20,996 nt of DNA from Caldatribacterium sp964426875. GTDB lineage: Bacteria; Atribacterota; Atribacteria; Atribacterales; Caldatribacteriaceae. The stretch is taken from the NCBI GenBank assembly GCA_964426875.1, contig CAYRSB010000027.1, positions 1 to 20,996 of the forward strand, read 5' to 3'. Of the stretch, positions 14,974 through 20,996 are shown piece after piece (position 1 is the first letter of the stretch; each line of letters starts with the position of its first letter). The translations under genes and the position numbers were made by a program. The notes below the pieces were generated by a model. It worked only from the letters and a program-made list of their open reading frames with translations, had not been told where the DNA came from and searched no databases.

Positions 14974-15912
14974 GTGGCGAAAGTCGTGATACTTGCTCGC
15001 TCTTTTGCCCTTGCTTCCCTGGAACCTATGGAGATTCTCGAAAAAGCCGGTCTTGAGGTGGAGCGCAAGAAAGACCCAGAGCCAGAGGACGAAGCGATTG
15101 TGGCCGAACTCATCAAGGATGCCGAAGCGGTTATCGTGGGAGTGGACCGCATCGGAAAAACAGTTCTTGAGCGCTGTCCCAATCTCCGTGTGATTTCCAA
15201 GCACGGAGTAGGGGTGGACAACATCGACCTTGAAGAGGCCAAAAGAAGGGGTGTGGTGGTCGCCAATGCTCCGGGAACCAATAGCGAATCTGTAGCCGAC
15301 ATGGCCTTTCTTCTTATCCTCTCCTGCGCTCGGCGTCTTCCCCTCCTTTTGGAGAACGTGAAGAAGAAGACCTGGGGGTCCCCGATTATGGGCACAGAGC
15401 TTGAGGGGAAGACGCTGGGCATTGTGGGGCTTGGACGGATTGGGAAAGGGGTGGCCAGAAGGGCTCTGGGCTTCGGCATGAAGGTCATCTACTATGATCC
15501 TCTGGTGGAGGAAAAGGAGTTCGAGAGAGTTTCCCTTGAAGAGCTTTTCTCCCTTTCGGACTTTGTCTCTCTTCATGCTCCCCTTCTTCCCGAAACCAAA
15601 AATCTGGTGAACGGGAAGCTCCTCGGCCTCATGAAAAGGGAGGCCTTTCTCATCAACACTGCCCGGGGTGAACTCGTCGATGAGGAAGTGCTCTTTGAGT
15701 TCCTTAAGGAGAAGCGTATTGCTGGAGCAGCCCTTGACGTTTTATCCTTTGAGCCACCCTTTGAGAGCCCCCTCCTTTCTCTCCCCAACGTCATGGTGAC
15801 ACCGCACGTAGCTGCCCACACCAAGGAGGCCAACGTGAAGATGGGAAAGATTGCGGCCCAGAATGTGGTGAACGTCCTTTCTGGAAAAGAGCCGCTTTTC
15901 CGGGTGGTGTGA
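14974..15912 (+). CDS. D-isomer-specific 2-hydroxyacid dehydrogenase
   Basis: This NAD(P)-dependent oxidoreductase, 312 residues, interconverts 2-oxoacids and D-2-hydroxyacids. The substrate-binding part has SKHGVGVDNIDLEEAKRRG and ANAPGTNSESVADM. The Rossmann domain shows GIVGLGRIGKG (Gly152, 154, 157) and YYDP, whose Asp175 suggests NAD. Catalytic residues are Arg231 (NTARGELVD), Glu260 (ALDVLSFEPP) and His278 (TPHVAAHT). There is no C-terminal ACT domain, so it is the short form seen in both phosphoglycerate and hydroxypyruvate/glyoxylate reductases. GTG 14974 is preferred over 14965 because AGAAAGAGGTGG lies at a better distance. The thermonuclease gene starts immediately after its stop. 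A role in the nearby sugar-acid module is possible but unproven. Confidence 0.93.
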   Translation: MAKVVILARSFALASLEPMEILEKAGLEVERKKDPEPEDEAIVAELIKDAEAVIVGVDRIGKTVLERCPNLRVISKHGVGVDNIDLEEAKRRGVVVANAPGTNSESVADMAFLLILSCARRLPLLLENVKKKTWGSPIMGTELEGKTLGIVGLGRIGKGVARRALGFGMKVIYYDPLVEEKEFERVSLEELFSLSDFVSLHAPLLPETKNLVNGKLLGLMKREAFLINTARGELVDEEVLFEFLKEKRIAGAALDVLSFEPPFESPLLSLPNVMVTPHVAAHTKEANVKMGKIAAQNVVNVLSGKEPLFRVV

Positions 15913-16386
15913 GTGAAGTCAAGAAAGCTCTCCTGGAGTTCCGTTCTTTTCTTCCTTGTCCTGGTGATGCTCTATTACGTGCTTTCCCAGCGGACCCCGG
16001 GAGAGTATCTTGTGGTCAAGGTTATCGATGGGGATACTATAGAACTTTCCAGCGGCGAAAAGGTCCGCTATATCGGTGTCGATACTCCGGAGCTCCATCA
16101 CCCTCAAAAGAGCGTGGAGTACTTCGCCCGGGAGGCTTATGAGGCCAACCGCCGCCTGGTAGAGGGCAAGAAGGTGCGCCTCGAGTTCGATGTGCAAAAG
16201 CAGGACCGTTACGGGAGGCTGCTCGCCTATGTCTATGTGGATGGAATCATGGTCAATGAGTGGCTGGTAGCCAACGGGTATGCCCGGGTGGCTACTTTCC
16301 CTCCCAACGTGAAGTACGCAGAGCGCTTTCTCGAGCTTGAGCGGGAAGCTCGCCGACTCGAACTCGGTCTCTGGAAGAAAGGGTGA
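15913..16386 (+). CDS. membrane-anchored thermonuclease (staphylococcal nuclease fold)
   Basis: This calcium-dependent nuclease of the SNase family has 157 residues. An N-terminal hydrophobic segment (SSVLFFLVLVMLYYVL, residues 9-24) is an anchor or uncleaved signal, so the enzyme probably acts outside the membrane. The catalytic set is complete: Asp41 in VIDGDT, Arg52, Asp57 and Glu60 in VRYIGVDTPE, and Arg102 in DRYGRLLAYVYVDG. The C-terminus (ANGYARVATFPPN, ERFLELEREARRLELGLWKKG) matches the family. The GTG at 15913 directly follows the preceding stop with no separate Shine-Dalgarno, which suggests translational coupling. A hairpin follows its stop. Confidence 0.93.
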   Translation: MKSRKLSWSSVLFFLVLVMLYYVLSQRTPGEYLVVKVIDGDTIELSSGEKVRYIGVDTPELHHPQKSVEYFAREAYEANRRLVEGKKVRLEFDVQKQDRYGRLLAYVYVDGIMVNEWLVANGYARVATFPPNVKYAERFLELEREARRLELGLWKKG

Positions 16387-16412
16387 AGAGGGTGCGAGGT
16401 CCTGCACCCTCT
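16387..16412. terminator. hairpin between convergent genes, possible bidirectional terminator
   Basis: AGAGGGTGC (16387-16395) and GCACCCTCT (16404-16412) form a perfect 9-bp stem with an eight-base loop, between the thermonuclease stop and the aldolase stop. T-runs are weak on both sides (TCTTCACCCTTTCTT on the minus strand), so efficiency is uncertain. Confidence 0.55.
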
Positions 16413-17056
16413 CAGATGCTTTCGGTAGCTTTTTTGAACTGTCGAGCCAACTCTTCGAGTTCTTTCCATTTTCGCCCTTCCAGGAAGTCCTTGCGGACGA
16501 GCGATCCTCCCACTCCCACGCAGCTTGCTCCCGCTTTTAAGAATTCTGCCACGTTCTCAAGGTTCACTCCCCCTGTAGGACAGAGCTTGATCTGGGGAAA
16601 AGGCCCCTTGAGTTCTCTAATGTAGGATGGCCCGAGGCTTGAAGCAGGAAAGATTTTGACCACCTCTGCCCCACATTCCCAGGCCCGAAGGATTTCTGTG
16701 GGGGTGAGTGCTCCGGGAATAATGGGGACATCGTAGCGGTGAGTAACTTCGATCACCCGCTCGTTGAGGGAGGGAGTGACGATGAACTGTGCTCCACTGA
16801 GGATGCAGAATCTTGCCGTTTCAGGGTCAAGGACCGTCCCTGCTCCAAAAAGGACGTCGTCCATGTTTTTGCGCACCTCCTCAAGAATCTGCAATGCTCC
16901 GGGGGTGGTCATCGTCACCTCGATGCACAGGACCCCACCCTTTTTGAGTGCCCCGACGACTTCCATGAGAGCCTGAGAACTCCAGGCTCTGATAATGGCA
17001 ATGATTTTTTCTTTTTCGATGAACTGAACGACTTCAGACCTTCCCTGGAACTTCAT
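16412..17056 (-). CDS. eda: KDPG/KHG-type bifunctional aldolase
   Basis: This class I aldolase splits 2-keto-3-deoxy-6-phosphogluconate into pyruvate and glyceraldehyde 3-phosphate, and relatives act on 4-hydroxy-2-oxoglutarate or 6-phosphogalactonate analogues. The 214 residues form a TIM barrel with IIAIIRAWS (Arg23), CIEVTMTTPG (Glu46), FGAGTVLD, FIVTPSLN and the Schiff-base Lys134 in VVKIFPASSLG, then LCPTGGVN. The frame is open further upstream, but the ATG at 17056 is the start because AAGGAGGAT lies just before it. It is transcribed away from a GntR regulator whose operator lies about 60 bp upstream, so control by that protein is likely. The substrate need not be KDPG, since no dehydratase or KDG kinase is in the window. 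Confidence 0.92.
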   Translation of the reverse strand: MKFQGRSEVVQFIEKEKIIAIIRAWSSQALMEVVGALKKGGVLCIEVTMTTPGALQILEEVRKNMDDVLFGAGTVLDPETARFCILSGAQFIVTPSLNERVIEVTHRYDVPIIPGALTPTEILRAWECGAEVVKIFPASSLGPSYIRELKGPFPQIKLCPTGGVNLENVAEFLKAGASCVGVGGSLVRKDFLEGRKWKELEELARQFKKATESI

Positions 17057-17083
17057 GGCCGATCCTCCTTCTTCGTTTTTTCC

Positions 17084-17089
17084 ATTATA
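17084..17089 (-). promoter_or_regulatory. -10 box of the aldolase promoter
   Basis: On the minus strand TATAAT matches the -10 consensus, placing the start about 20 bases before the aldolase ATG. The -35 position reads CCCCGA or similar and is poor, so initiation may need an activator or an upstream A-tract (AAAAAAAATTT). Confidence 0.5.
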
Positions 17090-17116
17090 CTCTAAGAAAT
17101 TTTTTTTCGGGGTATC

Positions 17117-17145
17117 TTGACAATAATTGTCACGACCTTTATATT
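17117..17145 (+). promoter_or_regulatory. promoter of the gntR-type regulator operon
   Basis: TTGACA (17117-17122) and TATATT (17140-17145) are spaced by exactly 17 bp. The -35 and spacer are embedded in the inverted repeats at 17118-17162, so binding of the regulator there would block polymerase. Transcription would start near 17152 with a 22-base leader. Confidence 0.75.
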
Positions 17146-17162
17146 TAAAGGTAGTGACAATT
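17118..17162. promoter_or_regulatory. compound operator for the GntR-family regulator
   Basis: AATTGTCACGACCTTT (17125-17140) and AAAGGTAGTGACAATT (17147-17162) are 16-base inverted arms with one mismatch, six bases apart. A third copy of the core, TGACAAT at 17118-17124, makes TGACAAT-A-ATTGTCA a perfect 15-bp palindrome with the left arm. The cluster overlaps the gntR promoter and lies upstream of the divergent aldolase promoter. Confidence 0.8.
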
Positions 17163-17173
17163 TGGAGGAAGTT

Positions 17174-17971
17174 GTGAAACACCTGAGCCAGACGGCAGAC
17201 ATTCCTCTGTACTTTAAGATTTACAAGACCCTGAAGGAAGAGATTGAAAGTGGGATTTACAAAGTCGGCGATCTCCTACCTTCAGAGGATGAGCTTGAAG
17301 AGCGATTTAAGGCAAGCCGTACAACCATCCGCAGTGCGGTGGGGGAACTGGAGCGAGAGGGACTGGTCCTGAGGAGACGGGGCAAGGGCACCATCGTCCA
17401 GGAACCCAAAACCGCTCAAAACCTCAATTTTATCAGTTCCTTCACCGAAACTCTCCGCGAAAAAGGTATTCAGGTTGATACCGGAATCGTTACCATCGAA
17501 TTGATTCCCGCCCCTCCTAAGGTTCTTGCTGCCCTAAACCTTGAGAAGGGGGAGAAAGTCTATCTCGTTCAGCGAACTCGCCTGGCCAATGGTATACCCA
17601 TTGCCTTCATGAGTAATTACCTTCTGGCCCGCGTTGTTCCAGGGTTGGAGAACAAAAAGGAGGCCTTAAGGGAGCTTGGTCTCTACCAGCTTTTGGAAGA
17701 GGAGTATGGTCTTGTGCTCTATCGTGCTGTCGAGACCATTGAGGCATACCTCAGTGGGCCTCTGGAGGCGGACATCTTGCAGGTACCCGAAAAGATACCA
17801 CTTTTCCACACGGTGAGGATTACCTATCTTGAAGACGGAACTCCCTTTGAAAGGGTCATCTCCGTTATCCGTGCCGATAAGTACGAGTACAAGGTCTACC
17901 TCGAAGGCAGGCCGAGAAAAGTAAGAGAAGGGGGTCTTCCTTTTGCCGTACAAAAAAGTCAGCCTCTTTGA
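17174..17971 (+). CDS. GntR-family regulator, HutC/UTRA subfamily
   Basis: The 265-residue protein has an N-terminal winged helix (LYFKIYKTLKEEIESGIYKVG, LLPSEDELEERFKASRTTIRSAVGELEREGLVLRRRGKGTIV, residues about 11-76). A UTRA ligand-binding domain follows from about residue 95 (ALNLEKGEKVYLVQRTRLANGIPIAFMSNYLL, LYRAVETIEAYLSGPLEADIL, ERVISVIRADKYEYKVYL). UTRA domains usually bind sugar phosphates or related small molecules. GTG 17174 is preferred over the earlier TTG at 17117 because GGAGG lies five bases before it and the promoter starts transcripts downstream of 17117. Its own promoter is covered by inverted repeats. It overlaps the cupin gene by 29 bp and probably controls both the aldolase and the cupin-kinase-dehydrogenase operon. 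Confidence 0.93.
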   Translation: MKHLSQTADIPLYFKIYKTLKEEIESGIYKVGDLLPSEDELEERFKASRTTIRSAVGELEREGLVLRRRGKGTIVQEPKTAQNLNFISSFTETLREKGIQVDTGIVTIELIPAPPKVLAALNLEKGEKVYLVQRTRLANGIPIAFMSNYLLARVVPGLENKKEALRELGLYQLLEEEYGLVLYRAVETIEAYLSGPLEADILQVPEKIPLFHTVRITYLEDGTPFERVISVIRADKYEYKVYLEGRPRKVREGGLPFAVQKSQPL

Positions 17972-18353
17972 GTGTACAGCAGAGCAGGGGAAGAATACTT
18001 TTGGTGATGTTCTCCATTCTACAGGTGCCAGTGTGGTTCGGGATACTCTGATGCTGCTTCGCGAGGGAGATACTGAGACCGGTCGCATCAGTGTTGGATA
18101 TACCATCATCTATCCCCATTGCAGCACAAGGGGTCACGAGCATGCTCCTCTTGAGGAGGTGTACTTTATAACTTCTGGGAGAGGGGTTATGGAGGTTGGC
18201 TCAAACCGTTTTGAGGTCGAAAGCGGAGACGTGGTGTACATTCCGGGTGGAAAATTCCACCGGGCTGAGAACCCCTTTGACCTCCCCCTGGAATACATAT
18301 GGGTCACGGTGAGGAAAGCTGAGGATGAAGGAAAAGGCCGTTCTTGTTGTTGA
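17943..18353 (+). CDS. single-domain cupin protein
   Basis: The 136 residues form one cupin barrel with both conserved motifs. The first, HEHAPLEEVYFITSG, gives His65, His67 and Glu72. The second matches G-x5-P-x-G-x2-H-x3-N exactly, from Gly95 through Pro101 and His106 to Asn110. All metal ligands are present, so a metal-dependent isomerase, epimerase or dioxygenase-like role is possible; many such proteins act on sugars, but no reaction can be named. It starts with TTG 17943, eight bases after AGAAGGGGG, inside the end of the gntR-type gene. Its 3' end overlaps the kinase gene by 29 bp, so the three are translationally linked. Residues 1-45 precede the barrel and include a conserved-looking HSTGASVVRD. 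Confidence 0.88.
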   Translation: MPYKKVSLFECTAEQGKNTFGDVLHSTGASVVRDTLMLLREGDTETGRISVGYTIIYPHCSTRGHEHAPLEEVYFITSGRGVMEVGSNRFEVESGDVVYIPGGKFHRAENPFDLPLEYIWVTVRKAEDEGKGRSCC

Positions 18354-19824
18354 TGTCGGTACGGAGAGTGTTCGAGCTGCTCTGGTAGATGGGAATGGCA
18401 GGATACTGGCCATCCAGAGTAAGGAGCTCGAATTTTTCTCTCCTCGTCCCGGATGGGCCGAACAGAGCCCTGAGGAATGGCTTCTGGCTGCTCTTGAATG
18501 TATGAAGAGCGTTCGGGAGAAGTTCTCCTCAGTGGAGGTCCTTGCTCTTGGGGTCAGCGCTCAGATGCATGCGGTTGTCCCTGTCGATGGGGATGGGCAA
18601 CTGCTCATGCCTCGTGTGCCTATATGGTGCGACAAGCGCTCGAGTGAGCTCTGTGTACACATCCGGGAAATACTTCCTCCAGAGGAACAGATTGAGCGGA
18701 CCGCCAATCTCCTCATTCCCAACTGGATGGCTCCAAAAATCGCCTGGATTCGAGAGTATTTCCCCGAAATCTACACGAGAGCGTCCTGTTTCCTCACAGC
18801 AAAGGACTATTTGAACCTCCGGTTGACGGGCACGCAGTACATTGATTTTTCCGAGGCTTCGGGTTCTTTTCTTTTTTCGTGGAAGAATCGGACCTGGGAT
18901 TCTGACCTTCTGAAGGTCTTTGGGATTGATGGGGAGAAGCTTCCATCTATTGTTCCTTCATCCTTCCCGGTGGGGGAGCTCGGGAAAGACATTGCTTCTT
19001 CCCTTTCCCTCCCTAATGGTCTTCCTGTGGTGTGTGGTGCTGGAGACATGCTTTGCCTGCTTCTGGGAGGAGGGATGATTGAAAAGGGTCGCTCCTGTGA
19101 CGTAACTGGTACTGCTGCAGATGTTTCGATATACCTTGCGGAGCCACTCCTTTCTCCCCGTCTCATGAATCTCCACCACGCGGTGGACGGGTGGATTAGC
19201 TTTGGAATTCTTGACAGTGGTGGAGGAAGCATGAAGTGGCTTCGGGATGCACTGTACCGGTGGGGTGGCCAACTTGCTTCCTATGCTCAGATTGACGAGG
19301 AAGCGTTTCAGACGCCTCCAGGAGCGGAGGGTCTCCTCTTTTTCCCCTATCTTCTAGGGGAAAGGCTCTTTGGGTCTTCCTGGGCTCGGGGAGCATTCTT
19401 TGGCATTCTTCCACAGCACCACCGGGGGCATTTTGCTCGTGCGGTGATGGAAGGAGTGTGCTTCGACCTCAAGATGAGTCTTGAAGAGATTGAACGGCTG
19501 AGCAAGCGACCCATTCAGGAGATATATGCCATTGGTGGAGGGGCAAAGAGCGCCTTGTGGTGCCAGATCAAAGCGGATATTTATGAGAAGGAAATCGTGA
19601 CCCTGAGGGAGGCTGAAGGAGGTATCATGGGGGCAGCCATGCTTACCTTCTCTGGGGTAACCGGGGAAGAAGTTTCCTCTCTGGGAAAACGATGGCTCCA
19701 TGTTGAACGACGCTATGTCCCTTCGCCTGAGAGTCTTGGTGTATATCGAGGGCAATACGCCCTTTTCAAGGAATTCCACGATCTGTTTCAACAAGCCTTT
19801 GAAAAGTATCGAAGGGAGGCATAG
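18325..19824 (+). CDS. FGGY-family carbohydrate kinase, xylulokinase-like
   Basis: This ATP-dependent sugar kinase has 499 residues in two actin-like domains. Features include VVDVGTESVRAALVD (phosphate 1 loop), GVSAQMHAVVPVDGDG (the xylulokinase GQMH position, here AQMH), PIWCDKRSSE, and FLTAKDYLNLRLTG. The catalytic base is probably Asp241 in GAGD. The adenosine side shows VTGTAADV and YAIGGGAKSALWCQIKADI, and ends with GGIMGAAM. The AQMH change from GQMH, and weak match elsewhere, make D-xylulose only one option; other ketoses, L-fuculose, gluconate or a sugar acid are possible. It sits between a cupin and an aldehyde dehydrogenase in a GntR-controlled operon opposite a KDPG-type aldolase, which suggests phosphorylation before aldol cleavage. 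The ATG at 18325 overlaps the cupin gene. Confidence 0.92.
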   Translation: MKEKAVLVVDVGTESVRAALVDGNGRILAIQSKELEFFSPRPGWAEQSPEEWLLAALECMKSVREKFSSVEVLALGVSAQMHAVVPVDGDGQLLMPRVPIWCDKRSSELCVHIREILPPEEQIERTANLLIPNWMAPKIAWIREYFPEIYTRASCFLTAKDYLNLRLTGTQYIDFSEASGSFLFSWKNRTWDSDLLKVFGIDGEKLPSIVPSSFPVGELGKDIASSLSLPNGLPVVCGAGDMLCLLLGGGMIEKGRSCDVTGTAADVSIYLAEPLLSPRLMNLHHAVDGWISFGILDSGGGSMKWLRDALYRWGGQLASYAQIDEEAFQTPPGAEGLLFFPYLLGERLFGSSWARGAFFGILPQHHRGHFARAVMEGVCFDLKMSLEEIERLSKRPIQEIYAIGGGAKSALWCQIKADIYEKEIVTLREAEGGIMGAAMLTFSGVTGEEVSSLGKRWLHVERRYVPSPESLGVYRGQYALFKEFHDLFQQAFEKYRREA

Positions 19825-19827
19825 GGG

Positions 19828-20996
19828 GTGCTTTCGTATCACTCATTCATCAATGGACGATGGCAAGAGGGAGAGGGTTTCATCGAGGTAATCGATCCAT
19901 CAAACGGGGAGCCCTTTGCGATGGTCTCGAGAGTGACGCTGGAACAACTCCGTGAGACCATCGAAGGGGCTCATCGTGCCTTCCGCCTGTGGTCAAGGAA
20001 GCTTCCCGTTGAAAGAACGCGACTCCTTTTGAAAGCTGCAGATATCGTCCGGTCTCGGGCAAAAGACATTGCTCACCTTCTTGCCCGCGAGCAGGGAAAG
20101 GCATTCCCGGATGCTGAGCGCGAGACTCTCGGTGCTGCTGACTGTCTTGAATACTATGCCTGCCTGGGAGTCAATATTCTGGGAGAGATTCCTCCTTCCA
20201 CGGTGCTGAAGTTGCGGAGTTTTGCTATTCGCCAACCCATAGGAGTGGTCTTTGCCGTAGCGGCCTGGAATTATCCAGTGAGTCTTATTTCCTGGAAAGT
20301 GGCGCCGGCCCTTGCTGCAGGGTGTACCGTCATCGTAAAGCCATCTCGTGAAACCCCTCTTTCGACAATAGAGTTTGTGCGGGCCTGTAACGATGCTGGT
20401 CTTCCTGAAGGTGTACTTAATGTGGTGAATGGAGATAACACCCTTATCAGCGAAGAAATCTTCTCTAACCCCCTGGTGCGCCTTGTAGCACTCACAGGGT
20501 CTACCGCTACAGGGAAAGAATTCATCAAGGCTTCAGCAAAAACCGTGAAGCACCTCATCCTTGAGCTGGGTGGACACTCACCCTTCATCGTTTTTGCCGA
20601 TGCCAACTTTGAACGGGCGGTAAAAGACGGTGTTCGTCGAGCTTTCCGGAATGCAGGACAGATCTGCAATTCTGTGAACCGAATTTTTGTCGAAGAATCG
20701 ATAAAGGAGAAGTACGTTGAGGCTTTCGTAGCTGAGACGAGGAAACTCCGCCTCGGTGGTGCTTTTGAGACCCCTGTACCTGATGTGGGGCCTATGGTCA
20801 ATGAAGAGGGAGTACGAAGGATGGAGGAGTTCGTTAAGGATGCCCAAGAGAAAGGGGCCCAGATTCTCTGTGGGGGGAAAAGGCCAGAAGACCCTCGTCT
20901 ATCCCGAGGATTCTACTTTGAACCCACCGTAGTCGTGGGTGTAAAGGAGAACATGAAGCTCATGCGAGAGGAACCTTTTGGTCCTATCGTGGGCAT
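19828..20996 (+). CDS. aldehyde dehydrogenase family protein, 3' end cut by window
   Basis: This NAD(P)-dependent enzyme oxidises an aldehyde to its acid. The frame runs off the window after 389 codons, with about 80-100 residues missing. It starts at GTG 19828, three bases after the kinase stop, with GGGAGG at 19813-19818. Motifs include INGRWQEGEGFIEVIDPSNGEPF, PIGVVFAVAAWNYP (Asn148), VIVKPSRETPLS (Lys171), TGSTATGKE, general base Glu246 in LELGGHSP, nucleophile Cys280 in NAGQICNS, and FYFEPTVVVG then EEPFGPIVG. The pattern resembles succinate-semialdehyde, lactaldehyde or 2-oxoglutarate-semialdehyde dehydrogenases. The real substrate is presumably an aldehyde produced by the pathway of this operon. 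Catalytic residues visible here are intact. Confidence 0.94.
   Translation, partial: MLSYHSFINGRWQEGEGFIEVIDPSNGEPFAMVSRVTLEQLRETIEGAHRAFRLWSRKLPVERTRLLLKAADIVRSRAKDIAHLLAREQGKAFPDAERETLGAADCLEYYACLGVNILGEIPPSTVLKLRSFAIRQPIGVVFAVAAWNYPVSLISWKVAPALAAGCTVIVKPSRETPLSTIEFVRACNDAGLPEGVLNVVNGDNTLISEEIFSNPLVRLVALTGSTATGKEFIKASAKTVKHLILELGGHSPFIVFADANFERAVKDGVRRAFRNAGQICNSVNRIFVEESIKEKYVEAFVAETRKLRLGGAFETPVPDVGPMVNEEGVRRMEEFVKDAQEKGAQILCGGKRPEDPRLSRGFYFEPTVVVGVKENMKLMREEPFGPIVG

Noticed and set aside
17117..17173. Extended N-terminus of the GntR regulator from TTG 17117
   Set aside because: This segment is the promoter and operator; transcription would begin after the proposed start codon.
1..20996. 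CRISPR array, tRNA or rRNA genes, phage genes
   Set aside because: No regularly spaced direct repeats, no cloverleaf-like sequences in the gaps and no phage protein motifs were seen on reading both strands.

Overview
The window comes from a bacterial chromosome of roughly balanced G+C with many GTG and TTG starts, strong GGAGG-type ribosome binding sites and tightly packed genes. The protein set (a peptide-type ABC importer next to a family 1 glycosidase, a LacI repressor, a KDPG-type aldolase, an FGGY kinase) suggests an anaerobic, probably thermophilic sugar fermenter. Atribacterota, Thermotogota and Dictyoglomota are candidates. This placement is inferred from gene style, not proven.

Positions 1-1600 are sparse. 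The minus strand of 1-480 holds a decayed IS transposase whose recognisable pieces lie in several reading frames. A short exported protein (607-945) follows behind a good promoter, then a weak minus-strand reading frame with a possible ribbon-helix-helix segment (963-1406). A consensus promoter (TTGACA, 17 bp, TATAAT) at 1555-1583 starts the informational operon secE-nusG-rplK-rplA-(L10 leader with attenuator)-rplJ-rplL (1618-4600). The expected rpoB-rpoC do not follow.

Positions 4601-14197 look like a carbohydrate-uptake locus: a GH1 beta-glycosidase, a LacI-family regulator preceded by a perfect 28-bp palindrome that overlaps its promoter, a complete Dpp/Opp-type ABC importer (binding protein, two permeases, two ATPases) and an EamA transporter. 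The inferred logic is import of beta-linked oligosaccharides, cytoplasmic hydrolysis by the GH1 enzyme, and control by the LacI protein. Peptide transport remains the alternative for the importer.

Positions 14162-16386 hold a DUF218/YdcF protein on the minus strand, then a D-2-hydroxyacid dehydrogenase and a membrane-anchored thermonuclease on the plus strand. From 16412 to the window end lies a second sugar or sugar-acid module. A KDPG/KHG-type aldolase is transcribed leftward, away from a GntR/UTRA regulator, a cupin, an FGGY kinase and an aldehyde dehydrogenase cut by the window edge. The shared intergenic region carries a 38-bp inverted repeat with an extra half-site, overlapping the gntR promoter. 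The substrate of this module cannot be named from the sequence and is the main open question here.
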